Below, one piece after another: positions 17,617 through 27,400 of a DNA stretch of 64,000 bases; position 1 is the first letter of the stretch; each line of letters begins with the position of its first letter. The notes under the pieces were generated by a model that saw nothing but the letters and a program-made list of their open reading frames with translations, was not told the DNA's origin and searched no databases. Made by a program: the position numbers and the translations under genes. Origin of the DNA: Thalassocella blandensis (GTDB lineage: Bacteria; Pseudomonadota; Gammaproteobacteria; Pseudomonadales; Cellvibrionaceae); contig CABFPG010000011.1 of assembly GCA_902141825.1 (NCBI GenBank), positions 124,001-188,000 on the forward strand. Direction: 5' to 3'.

Positions 17617-19524
17617 TTAGAGTCTGGTGAGTTTAATCCAGTTCAAATTCCATCCGGATTGTGGCGCATAAACTCCAAACGCATAGGTGCCCGCGTTGAG
17701 ATTCACTTCATGAGAGACCGTGGTCCAGGTTTGCCACCCTCCCGTTGCAGGAATATCCACCACTCCTAATTGAACATTTCCGCCATCAAGATCCAGTGAT
17801 AGCTGAGCGCCGCCCACACTGGCCACACGGTATTCAACACGATATGTGCCAGAAGTCGGAATGGCAATATTGCTATAGGCCATCCAATCACCCGCATCGA
17901 TATAGCCTACATTTTGACCGCCGCCAGCGTCGCTGGTGGACTCCAGCTGCACACCATTCATATTGGTATAAGATTCAGCTTCGATAGTCAGGCTAAATCC
18001 ACCGGAAGAGCTTGAACCAGAAGAAGAGCTGCTCGATCCACCACATGCAGATGCAGAAGTTGGCTCCCAAAAATACGTACTTACCGTGGGGATATACCCG
18101 GGGTTATCATGTTCAGCAAGATAGTAGTTTCCGTCCTCTGCGTAGAACACAACATCGCCTTGGTAATACTGATTGCCGAATACCCAGGTTGGGCAAGAGC
18201 CACCGCCAGAGGAACTGGAAGAGCTGGAAGAACTAGAGGACGAGCTGGACGAAGAGCTGGAAGAACCACTGACAATACCGTACGGTGCAGGAAGCGTTGC
18301 ACACGTATTCCGTCCCACGCAATTGTCATTATTTTCCCAGCCCCAGCCTTCATTTAAATTTGAACAAAGGGCGTAATAAGTCCCCCACCAATTGCACACC
18401 TCACCAGTGTTGCCACCTGAAGAACTGGAAGAACTGCTAGACGAACTGCTTGAAGAGCTACTGGAAGAAGATCCCGACCCCGTTCCAAGCTCATCTGCAA
18501 TAGCGGATAACAGACTGTAAGCTCCGCTTCCATCTTGAGACAACTCCCAAATCATGACACCACTCCCTTCCTGCATCGCCAATTGGGTTTTGCGTCGAAT
18601 TGTTGGTAGGCCGTTATATGTAACGTAACTACAACCCGCGCATAAGCTGCCAATCACATCCGATTGCGCTGCTGCAGCCCCAAACTGACTCACGATTTGA
18701 GCAAAGGAATAATCTGCGTTGTAACTGCCAAAGCCATAACCATAAAACGGCACACCCAGCACAAGCTTATCTTTCGTCAAACCACGAGACTTCCAGGTAT
18801 TGATATGTTGCTGTGCCTGAGCGTAACTGGAATGCTCACTCCCGGTTCCACCCGTCCAGGGCCCAACAGCGTCATATGACATAATATTCACGAAATCAAA
18901 ATACGGCAGTGACGACACTGGCACCATTCCACCGTTGTATGATGCTGTTGCAGACGTGAGTAATTTGCCAGCAGGCAATGCAGCGTCCAGGGCTTGAATA
19001 AACGGCGTATAATTGCCGGCATTATCAATGGAAGTGAGCAATACGCCTTCGATATCCACATCAATTCCATCTAAGCCCATCAGATTCATATAGTTCACCA
19101 GGTTATTCACGACAGTCTGGCGCATTCCTGGCTGCAGTAAACTTTCCCAGTTTCCGGAACACCCAGGCACGACACCGCCAGCCAGAGATACCAGCACTTT
19201 TACTCCGGCAGAATGCGCTCGCTGCACAACATAACTGATATCTGCACCGGAGGCGCCAGACATACACACTGGAGTCGTTCCATTGGCAACCACACCACTT
19301 CCATTAGGATTTAGAAATGACAGATTAATATGCGTCAGTTTACTCAAATCGACAGTATCGACGACCGCACGCATATTTTTATAGGCGGGAATATATCCAA
19401 TGACTTTGGCCTGAGCACTGGCAAAAGCAGGAGCCAGAATCACAAGCACTAAACTTAAAAATTTGAGCAGATTAACACCGAGCACCTTGGTAACTCGACT
19501 GTGGGGTTGTCTGAAGATCAGCAT
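17617..19524 (-). CDS. Secreted GH18 chitinase with CBM10, CBM5/12 and CBM6
   Basis: A 635-aa secreted chitinase. Signal peptide to about residue 38. GH18 catalytic domain at about 40-345, with the motif DGIDVDIE at 152-159 and Glu159 as acid/base. A polyserine linker follows, then a CBM10-like module (about 370-416, CNWWGTYYALC and GWGWENNDNCVGRNTC). A second polyserine linker leads to a CBM5/12 chitin-binding module (about 443-495, CPTWVFGNQYYQGDVVFY), a third Ser-rich linker and a C-terminal CBM6 (about 510-635). It should cut chitin into oligosaccharides outside the cell. CBM10 usually binds cellulose, which is odd for a chitinase. The start has GGAG at 7 nt. The catalytic domain is a paralogue of the 21256-22620 chitinase. 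A CRP-like site lies about 80 bp upstream. Confidence 0.93.
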   Translation of the reverse strand: MLIFRQPHSRVTKVLGVNLLKFLSLVLVILAPAFASAQAKVIGYIPAYKNMRAVVDTVDLSKLTHINLSFLNPNGSGVVANGTTPVCMSGASGADISYVVQRAHSAGVKVLVSLAGGVVPGCSGNWESLLQPGMRQTVVNNLVNYMNLMGLDGIDVDIEGVLLTSIDNAGNYTPFIQALDAALPAGKLLTSATASYNGGMVPVSSLPYFDFVNIMSYDAVGPWTGGTGSEHSSYAQAQQHINTWKSRGLTKDKLVLGVPFYGYGFGSYNADYSFAQIVSQFGAAAAQSDVIGSLCAGCSYVTYNGLPTIRRKTQLAMQEGSGVMIWELSQDGSGAYSLLSAIADELGTGSGSSSSSSSSSSSSSSSSSSGGNTGEVCNWWGTYYALCSNLNEGWGWENNDNCVGRNTCATLPAPYGIVSGSSSSSSSSSSSSSSSSSSSGGGSCPTWVFGNQYYQGDVVFYAEDGNYYLAEHDNPGYIPTVSTYFWEPTSASACGGSSSSSSGSSSSGGFSLTIEAESYTNMNGVQLESTSDAGGGQNVGYIDAGDWMAYSNIAIPTSGTYRVEYRVASVGGAQLSLDLDGGNVQLGVVDIPATGGWQTWTTVSHEVNLNAGTYAFGVYAPQSGWNLNWIKLTRL

Positions 19525-19605
19525 AATTAAACTCCGAAGACGTTTATAAAATTTTTCATTTTGTTAGTTTTGATTATTTGAGCTTTTTATATTTGCTATA
19601 TTTTT

Positions 19606-19621
19606 TGTGCATTCCATCACA
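19606..19621 (-). promoter_or_regulatory. Candidate CRP (cAMP receptor protein) site upstream of chitinase
   Basis: TGTGCATTCCATCACA matches the CRP core TGTGA-N6-TCACA at 9 of 10 defined positions. It lies 82 bp upstream of the chitinase ATG, and a TATAAA-like -10 occurs closer to the gene (19586-19591 on the minus strand). Catabolite control of chitin use by CRP is common in gammaproteobacteria. Binding here is a prediction. Confidence 0.45.
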
Positions 19622-19830
19622 CTCAGTGCCAGCCATAAAAATGCGTGCACATGATTGAACATTACAACGGGTAAGTTGAGAAATTGTACAACCGTAACAG
19701 GCTAGCATTGCACTTTGGCACAAACAATAAGCAAACCGATATTCGCACCCGAATTACTTAAACTCGAACAGGGTAAAATAAAAATCTTTCTTTCGAAAAA
19801 CCCGGACAAGGCAACATAAAAAGTAAAGGA
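19622..19830. other. Upstream spacer without a gene
   Basis: Together with the CRP-like site and the terminator hairpin on either side, this forms the 427-bp gap between the chitinase start and the NagX-like stop. Apart from these I see only AT-rich sequence. Confidence 0.4.
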
Positions 19831-19863
19831 AAGTACCAGTACGTTGGAAATTACTGGCACCTT
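19831..19863 (-). terminator. Hairpin terminator after the NagX-like gene
   Basis: AAGTACCAGTA pairs with the segment TACTGGCACCTT across a 10-nt loop, with one wobble pair. It lies about 90 bp beyond the stop of the minus-strand NagX-like gene, and a T-rich stretch follows on that strand. Confidence 0.55.
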
Positions 19864-19951
19864 TTAGATTATGAGAGATAACTCACAGCAATGATCCGCA
19901 AAATATATTCGCAGTCGCTGTTGTGTATATTTCAGGATTTCGCTGTTAGTA

Positions 19952-21052
19952 CTACACCTTAATAAAGATTTTCTTCTTGTATAAAATCAGACTGATACAC
20001 CAAAAGAAAATAACATGAAGTAAGGCAAAAACCAGCGAAGCAACTTTGGGAGCTAAAAACCCTTCGAGGAAAAGATACATCGCACCATAAAGGTCGTTAG
20101 CAGGTGGAGCAAAACTAATGAGCGAGTAACTCATCACCCAAAGCCCAGACAAGGCATAGATAAACAAAGGATTAGAGCCATACACAATGAGAGGGTGAAC
20201 GGTAGATTTACACTGTTTGATATCCACCAGCCAAATGAAAAACGCCAAAGCAATGGAAAAATATCCGCAGGTGTATACAACAAAAGTGCTGGTCCACAAC
20301 GATTTGTTTATCGGAAAAACCAAACCCCACAACAATCCTGTTACCAGCAATACAGCGCCGGCAGCGATCAACCCTTTAACAGCGCGCAATTTATCCATCT
20401 GAGACGATAACCAGCCGGCCACTAGAAATCCAAACAGCACATTCACAACAGAGGGCAAAGTGCTTAAAATACCCTCAGGATCAAAAGGCACCCCTTTACC
20501 TTGCCAAAGATGGGAGTCACCTAGAATTATCTTGTCAAGTTTCAACACCGCATTACCTTCCAGACTAAAAGGCACTGCACTACCAAACCCCACCATGACG
20601 ACCCAGTAACCCAGCAGGATTAACCCGCAGATCAGCAGCACCACATTACGCGAAAAACTCAACACGATAATTGCCGCAATAGCATAAGACAACGCGATAC
20701 GCTGCAAAACGCCCAAAATGCGAAGATCATCCAATCCCTGATGGAACGGATAGGCATTGAGAAACAAGCCAATCAAGAAAATAATACAAGTGCGTTTCGC
20801 AATTTTTAAGCCTTTTTCGCTGGACCACTGAAACGCATCTTTCGCAAAAGAAAAATACATTGCCGCCCCGACAATGCACATAAAAAACGGAAAGACTAAA
20901 TCTGTCGGGGTACAGCCATGCCAGTCGGCATGTTGAAAAGGAGCATAAATGTAGCTCCATGAACCTGGTGTGTTGACAAGTATCATCAATGCGATGGTTA
21001 GACCGCGCAAAGCATCCAATGCAATATAACGTGTAGTACTACTGGAACTCAT
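19952..21052 (-). CDS. NagX-like membrane protein (HGSNAT/DUF5009 acyltransferase family)
   Basis: A 366-aa integral membrane protein with about ten helices. The N-terminal signature RYIALDALRGLTIALMILVN, followed by the His-containing DWHGCTPTDLVFPFFM, is typical of the family of heparan-alpha-glucosaminide N-acetyltransferase and bacterial NagX (COG4299/DUF5009). In Shewanella and relatives nagX lies in chitin/GlcNAc utilisation loci. The exact activity is debated, either transmembrane acetylation or sugar transport. Here it lies between two chitinases, which supports an amino-sugar role. The start has AGGA at 6 nt. The length is normal for the family. Confidence 0.88.
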   Translation of the reverse strand: MSSSSTTRYIALDALRGLTIALMILVNTPGSWSYIYAPFQHADWHGCTPTDLVFPFFMCIVGAAMYFSFAKDAFQWSSEKGLKIAKRTCIIFLIGLFLNAYPFHQGLDDLRILGVLQRIALSYAIAAIIVLSFSRNVVLLICGLILLGYWVVMVGFGSAVPFSLEGNAVLKLDKIILGDSHLWQGKGVPFDPEGILSTLPSVVNVLFGFLVAGWLSSQMDKLRAVKGLIAAGAVLLVTGLLWGLVFPINKSLWTSTFVVYTCGYFSIALAFFIWLVDIKQCKSTVHPLIVYGSNPLFIYALSGLWVMSYSLISFAPPANDLYGAMYLFLEGFLAPKVASLVFALLHVIFFWCISLILYKKKIFIKV

Positions 21053-21255
21053 AGCTTTTCCTAATCAAAGTTAATCATAAATGGCCGCTGATTAACGGCC
21101 ATAAAAAATGACTTAGGTTGTTCACCTTTGAGTAGAAACCAGCCACACCTGTATGATGCAAAGCCGGTTTCCTATTCGAGCACTAACAGTGTTTTAAACA
21201 AATATACTTTTATCAGTATTTATAATTATTTTATCTTGCAGCGATGCAAAATAAC

Positions 21256-22620
21256 TTATTTTCGCCAGATCTTTTTTCGGCCGGCAAGCATGATCAGGCC
21301 CATCAATAATAACAGAGAGCTTGAACCGCCACCGCCTCCACCACCAGAACCGCTCCCACCAGAGCTACTGGAACTTGAAGAACTGCTCGAACTGGATGAG
21401 CTACTGGAACTTGAAGAGCTGCTCGAACTGGAAGAACTGCTCGAACTTGAAGAACTGCTGGAACTAGAAGAGCTACTGCTACTTGAAGAGCTGCTCGAAC
21501 TGGATGAGCTGCTAGAACTTGAAGAACTACTGGAACTTGAAGAACTGCTTGAACTGGCTTTTTGAATCTCATCATCAATAGCTGCTAACAGACTGAATTC
21601 CCCTGCAGCATCGTGTGAAAGCTCCCAAATCATGATGCCACTGCCCTCTTCCAAAGCAAGCTGCGTTTTCGCACGAATCGTGGGAATACCATTGTAGGTA
21701 ATGTAATCACATGAATTACAAAGATCGCCAACATGATCAAGTTCTGCATATTGCTCGCCTTCATTGGCGATAATCTGAGCAATTGAATAAGCTCCGTCAT
21801 AGCTACCAAAGCCATACCCGTAGAACGGAACACCAAGCACCAGTTTGTCTTTCGTCAAACCTTTGGACTTCCATGTATTGATGTGCGACTGAGCACTGGC
21901 GTAAGTTGAATGCTCTCCCCCGGTTCCACCGGTCCAGGGACCGACAGCATCGTAAGACATAATGGTGACAAAATCGAAATATTGCAGCGAGCCTTCAGGC
22001 ACCATGCCGCCATAATACGTAGCCGTTGCGGCAGTCAGTAACTTCCCTTTCGGTTTTAGCTCGGCACTCAGTGCCTGAATAAACGGCACATAGTTACCGT
22101 CATTATCAATGTTGGTCAGAACCGTGTTTTCAATATCTATGTCTAACCCATCCAGACCATAGTCATCGACCAAAGCTATAAGATTATCCACAACCACATC
22201 GCGCGTTGCCGGATTCAGCAATGTTCTCCAATCTCCGGAGCACTCTGGGATCACCCCGCCAGCCACCGCTACTAGCACTTTGACACCGGCCTCTTGAGCT
22301 TTGGTAATGGCCGCTTTTAAGTCCGCTGGCTGTCCGGCTTCCATACAATGAAAGCCAGTTTCGTCTTCAAACTCACCTGAGGCATTCGGGTTGGCAAAAG
22401 AGAAATTTATATGTGTCAGCTTGGTTAAATCGGTTGCATCAACAGTGCTTTCAAAGCCACGATAACTAGGAATATAACCGACTACCTTAGCGCTTTGAGC
22501 GGAAGATTCTTGCGCGAATGCAGGCGTTTGCAGCAATAAAGAGAACATTACTGCGGGAGCAATTTTGCTCATAATTTTTGAGTGAGGCCATCTCATGCGG
22601 CCGGAACAGAATAGTTTCAC
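21256..22620 (-). CDS. GH18 chitinase with 65-serine linker and GlyGly-CTERM-like tail
   Basis: A 454-aa GH18 chitinase. Signal peptide to about residue 36. Catalytic domain at about 45-350, with DGLDIDIE at 157-164 and Glu164 as acid/base. An uninterrupted run of 65 serines follows. The C-terminus is Gly-rich and then has a hydrophobic helix (SSSLLLLMGLIMLAG) and a basic end (RKKIWRK). This tail fits the GlyGly-CTERM sorting signal, which is processed by rhombosortase and leads to surface attachment after type II secretion. The protein may therefore be held on the cell surface, unlike the free chitinase at 17617-19524, with which it shares its catalytic domain. The start is a GTG at 22620, chosen because GGGAG lies 5 nt upstream; the ATG eight codons later has none. 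Confidence 0.92.
   Translation of the reverse strand: MKLFCSGRMRWPHSKIMSKIAPAVMFSLLLQTPAFAQESSAQSAKVVGYIPSYRGFESTVDATDLTKLTHINFSFANPNASGEFEDETGFHCMEAGQPADLKAAITKAQEAGVKVLVAVAGGVIPECSGDWRTLLNPATRDVVVDNLIALVDDYGLDGLDIDIENTVLTNIDNDGNYVPFIQALSAELKPKGKLLTAATATYYGGMVPEGSLQYFDFVTIMSYDAVGPWTGGTGGEHSTYASAQSHINTWKSKGLTKDKLVLGVPFYGYGFGSYDGAYSIAQIIANEGEQYAELDHVGDLCNSCDYITYNGIPTIRAKTQLALEEGSGIMIWELSHDAAGEFSLLAAIDDEIQKASSSSSSSSSSSSSSSSSSSSSSSSSSSSSSSSSSSSSSSSSSSSSSSSSSSSSSSSSSSSSSSSSGGSGSGGGGGGGSSSLLLLMGLIMLAGRKKIWRK
21361..21555 (-). repeat. Serine-coding 18-bp minisatellite (65 Ser codons)
   Basis: The tract mixes AGY and TCN serine codons in a repeating order with a period of about 18 bp (six codons, for example AGCTCTTCAAGTTCCAGT). 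Read on the plus strand it produces a false Glu/Leu-rich frame. Copy number is likely to vary between strains by slippage or recombination. Confidence 0.85.
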
Positions 22621-22625
22621 GGTAT

Positions 22626-22630
22626 CTCCC
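22626..22630 (-). promoter_or_regulatory. Ribosome binding site fixing a GTG start
   Basis: GGGAG on the minus strand, 5 nt before the GTG at 22620, selects this GTG as the start of the surface chitinase rather than the ATG at 22596. Confidence 0.7.
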
Positions 22631-22780
22631 GTCTATATGTCTGAGAATAATAAAAAGGTAAAACCTATAACATATTGTTATTATTTTGACCGGACTTTAC
22701 CAGAAACGCGTAGACATACGCCAGCGAATGAGAAAAAACGTACCAGGAAAGAAGAAACTCGAACGGAATTCCGCGGAGAT

Positions 22781-23941
22781 CTACTGTATATGCTGTTGGC
22801 GGTAGTGGCTTGGTGTTACACCAACGTTCTTTTTAAATGCCTGATTAAACACAGACTTACTATTAAACCCACAACCTTTCATAATATCGCCAATCGACTC
22901 ATCCTTAAATTCAACGCTCGATAAGCGCTTTTTGGCCTCCTCCAAACGATAGGAACCTATCATCTCAAAGAAATTCTTATTCAGCTGACTGTTTATGGTG
23001 CTGGAAAGCAGTTTGGGAGACACTTCCAATCGTATTGCCAGTCGTTCAACCGTAATATTGGGTTCAAGGTAGGGTTTCTTCTCCTCCATGTAAGTTTTGA
23101 GTTTTTCCAACAACTGCTGGTGAGGCTGCTCCGGAGACACCGAAGCGCTGATGGTATGCTCCACCTGAATATCTGCAAAACCGTGAGAATGCTTCAGCAG
23201 GTGGATAACCAGCACCGCCATATAGATAAACCGGAGTTTGCTCTCCATAGCCCCCATCATGGAATCAAAACCGAAGTCGGTAAAACGGGATTCAAAAAGC
23301 GTAAATACCACCCAGGTGTTTACGCTTAAAAACCCGATCAGTAATATTTTTAACCAGCGCAAGTCGATTTTACTGAGGAGAAACTGCTGCGTTTTAATAT
23401 GGCGGATGTAATTTAACAACAACATCAAACTGAGCACACTGTAGGCAAAAACAAACAAGCGTTGTGACCATATCAGGGCTTCAAAATAATAATTTGAGGT
23501 GACTGACGACCAGTCCTGTACGAACTGCAATTTATAGGCATGATCGTAACGATAGTAGATAAAATACATGTAAACCGGATAAATCAATGCCGGTATTAAA
23601 TGCAATGCATCATATTTTTTGAGCGTAAAATCCCGGTAAATTGCAGCTTTTGTATACCAGTAAAGCAAGGGGCCCTGAAGAAAAAAAATAAAGCCAAAGA
23701 GAAAAAAGATATTGGTAGAAACTTTAGACAGTACTTCGTTGAGGCTAATGCTCCAGTACACCAAGGTATCGATTGAGTGTAATGTCGATAACAGAAAAAA
23801 CATCGCCAGGAGATTCCAATATTTACGCGCAATGCGCCCGTTCTCCGCCTTAAAAAACAACATCAACGCGAGTGACAGGGACAAAAACGCCCCCATAAAA
23901 ACGATGACGTCATTTAAATTAAATAAGGCGATCTCATCCAT
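22781..23941 (-). CDS. Membrane-bound AraC-family transcription regulator
   Basis: A 386-aa protein with about seven membrane helices in its first 245 residues (for example VIVFMGAFLSLSLALMLFF and IFFLFGFIFFLQGPLLYWY). A cytoplasmic AraC/XylS DNA-binding domain makes up its last 90 residues, with two helix-turn-helix units (ITVERLAIRLEVSPKLL and GDIMKGCGFNSKSVFNQAF). Such regulators sense a signal at the membrane and bind DNA directly. It lies 160 bp upstream of the surface chitinase on the same strand and divergent from the hybrid kinase at 24491. Control of the chitin genes is a reasonable guess, not shown by sequence. Confidence 0.88.
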   Translation of the reverse strand: MDEIALFNLNDVIVFMGAFLSLSLALMLFFKAENGRIARKYWNLLAMFFLLSTLHSIDTLVYWSISLNEVLSKVSTNIFFLFGFIFFLQGPLLYWYTKAAIYRDFTLKKYDALHLIPALIYPVYMYFIYYRYDHAYKLQFVQDWSSVTSNYYFEALIWSQRLFVFAYSVLSLMLLLNYIRHIKTQQFLLSKIDLRWLKILLIGFLSVNTWVVFTLFESRFTDFGFDSMMGAMESKLRFIYMAVLVIHLLKHSHGFADIQVEHTISASVSPEQPHQQLLEKLKTYMEEKKPYLEPNITVERLAIRLEVSPKLLSSTINSQLNKNFFEMIGSYRLEEAKKRLSSVEFKDESIGDIMKGCGFNSKSVFNQAFKKNVGVTPSHYRQQHIQ

Positions 23942-24490
23942 TGGATTGCTATCTCAACTATCGGGATTTCAAATTCTCGGGTAAATTTGCCTATTTTAGC
24001 AAGGCTGAAGTCATCGCGGGCAATGGAATGCGGTTATGTCAGCTTTGGAATCAGCACCAGCTATCATCATACACAAGCACTTAAATTTTGACGCATAAAA
24101 ATTTCCACATCGCTGAGCGTGTCCGTTTTTTTATATATCAAAATTAATATCAGCTGCATTCCATAGTTTACTGCATTAAACTTCCAGTTTGTTAAATGAC
24201 GTAATAACTGCCACCAATGTTCAAACGGAACTGTTCAAAATAACGCAAAAGGTTGAGGCTAAGCCTTTGATATTGAACAATTCTTCATCATAAATTCCGC
24301 TTTGCGACATAATTACGGTATTTATTTCCAATAGGAAGAATATGCCTTCTATTAAAGAACTATACTGTTGGAGATAAACGCCACCCAAAACAGGCAGGTA
24401 CGACCTTTTCGTCAGCTAGCAAAAAAATAAATAATCAACATCACTTGACCCCATGTTGGTAGATGTCCAGCCGATCAGGTCGATAAACAA
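23942..24490. promoter_or_regulatory. Divergent control region of AraC regulator and hybrid kinase
   Basis: A 549-bp AT-rich spacer with no coding frame of note. It must carry promoters for both flanking genes. I could not fix a convincing promoter or operator by eye. Confidence 0.4.
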
Positions 24491-27400
24491 ATGAGTTTAA
24501 AGAGTCACATGTTAGACGCTTTCTTTCGTTTACCGAACATCATCCCGCGAACTGCTCCCACCCTCACGGGGCTCCTACTCACCTTAATGTTGAGTGTTAC
24601 ATCGAGCCTTGCCACCAGTGCACCAAACCAAAACCTTCAATTTGTACGCTTGTTGGTCGATGAAGGCGTCTCAATCGGCTCGGTTGAAGGAATTGCACAA
24701 GACAGCGAAGGGTTTATGTGGTTTGGGGGTCTGGAGGGACTGGTCCGATATGACGGCTACAACTATGTCATATTCCGCAATCACCCCGACGATAAAACCA
24801 GCATCAGCAGTAACGTCGTCTGGGATATTTTTGAAGACAGCAAAGGCGTTTTATGGATTGCTACAGACGGCGGGCTTAACCGCTACAACCGTAAAACCGG
24901 TGACTTCACGCGCTTTCAGCGGGACCCTGATACCAGCAACTACGCCATGAACTCCATCGCCAGCGACTTAACTCGCAGTATTGCCGAGGACCAAAATGGC
25001 TACTTGTGGATCGCCACTTATGGCGGCCTCTCTCGCTTTAACCCTGAGCGAACGCAATTCACCAATTATTTCTACGACGCGAATGATATAAACACCATCC
25101 AATCCGACGATCTGGTAAAGGTGTATATCGATCGATCCAACAATGTGTGGCTCGGCAGCAATACGCAAGGCTTGACTCGCTACGACATCAACCTACAGAA
25201 ATTCACGCATTACGACAACTTACCCATTGCCCCCAATGGCTCCAGTCACAAAACCATTGTCGCCATCTATCAAGATCGTGAAGGCTATATTTGGCTGGGC
25301 AGTGACGGCGGCGGGCTTAACCGCTTAAATCCGGACAACGGAGTGATTAAACATTATGCCGCGGAGCCCGGAGATCCGAGCGGTCTCAGCCATTACCAGG
25401 TTCTCGATATTGTCGAGGATGCAAATGGAAACCTCTGGGTAGCGACAGAAGGTGGACTCAATCTGTTCGATCGGAACAGCGATTCATTTAACAAATTTGT
25501 TCACAACCCCAACATTCGTTCGTCGCTTAGCAGCACCGTGACTCGCACATTATTCGTCGACAACAACAATGATCTGTGGATTGGAAACTTCCCTACTGGC
25601 GTAAATTTTTTGGACACCTCAAACATGGTGTTTAAAACCTATCGATCCGACCCGAACAACCCAAACACATTAAGTCACAGTTCAGTTCTCTCCATAGAAG
25701 AAGGCGCAGACGGAAAGCTTTGGATTGGTACAGATGGTGGCGGTCTCAATATTTTTGATCGCAAAAACAATACGTTCAAACACTACACGCACGACCCCAA
25801 CAACCCGAAGGGCCTAAGTGCAGGAGCGGTGCTGAGTGTTGAGCGCGATAATGATAATACCTTCTGGCTGGGTACCTGGCGTGGCGGTGTTGACCATTTT
25901 TTCCCAGACAGCGAAGCATTTAAGGTGTATACCACCCACCCTTCCGAGCCCGGGCACATCTCCAACGAAAACGTTTGGTCCATTTTAAACGATAGCCAGG
26001 AAAACCTTTGGCTCGCCACAATAGGGGGAGGTTTAAACCGTTTTAACCGTCACACGGAAACCTTCTCCAACTATCGTCGACAAAAAGGTCTGATTTTTGA
26101 AGTTGTCTGGTGTATTTTTGAAGACAGCAAAGGACGTATTTGGATTGGTACGGGCGAAGGGCTTGCACGATTTGATCAGAACCGCGATGAATTTATTTTT
26201 TACCGCAACGACCCCTCCAACCCCATGAGTTTGAGCTTCAACGTGGTGCTGGATATCGCGGAAGACGACAAACAACGACTGTGGGTTGCGACACGCGGCG
26301 GCGGTTTAAATTTACTGGTGAATGAAAAAACCGGCGTCTTCAGTCAATTTACAGAACAGGATGGTTTACCCACCGATGTTGTCAACTCGCTGGAAACCGA
26401 CCGACGTGGAAATTTTTGGATAGGGTCAGCCAAGGGCTTAACGCGCTTTAACCCCCGCACGAAAGAACTTATCCACTACAATGAAAAAAATGGCTTACAG
26501 GGCAATCAGTTCAATATCGGCTCCTCCAAACGCCTCGCCAGTGGTGAAATGGTATTTGGCGGAACCAACGGCTTTACCTTGTTCGACCCGGCAGAATTAA
26601 AACTGAATGATTACATTCCACCGGTAAAAATTGTCGATTTTCAAATCTTTAACAAACCCGTCCCTATCGGGGAAGAAAACTCACCGCTTCAACAAACCAT
26701 CACAGAAACCAAAGAAATAACGCTGGAATACTATCACTCTGTATTTTCGTTTTCCTTTGCTGCATTGAGTTATCGCAGCCCGGACTCCAACCAATTCGCC
26801 TATATGATGGAAGGATTTGAAGCGGACTGGAACTACGTCGGCGTAGACCGCCGCAACGCCACCTATACCAACTTGAACCCCGGGACTTATACCTTTCGCG
26901 TAAAAGCTGCAAATAATCAGGGGTTCTGGAATGAAGAAGGCACAAGCATCGTTATCCACATACTTCCCCCCTGGTGGAAAACCTGGTGGGCTTACACCAT
27001 TTACTCCCTGATCATCCTGGGCTTGTTGTGGGCCTTTGTCCATGCGCAACACAAAAAGGTTTTGAATGAAAGAAAAATCAACAAGCGTTTACAGCAACTG
27101 GATAAGTTAAAAGATGAGTTTCTAGCCAACACGTCACATGAACTTCGCACGCCTTTAAATGGCATTATCGGCTTAGCTGAATCGCTGGTCGACGGCGTTG
27201 GAGGAACACAGTCTGAAATCAGCCGCTCTAATTTGGAAATGATTATTTCCAGCGGCAAACGTTTAGAAAGACTGGTCAATACCATTTTAGATTTTTCCAA
27301 ACTCAAAGAGCACAGCCTGACTTTACACCCCAAACCGTTGGACATGCATGCTCTCACACAAGTGGTGATAGCCCTTTCCCAACCCAGTCTCACCGGTAAA

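Noticed and set aside
21128-21565. A 145-codon plus-strand frame rich in Glu and Leu
   Set aside because: It is the antisense image of the polyserine tract of the chitinase: reverse-complemented AGY/TCN codons read as Glu/Leu. It has no ribosome site or domain.
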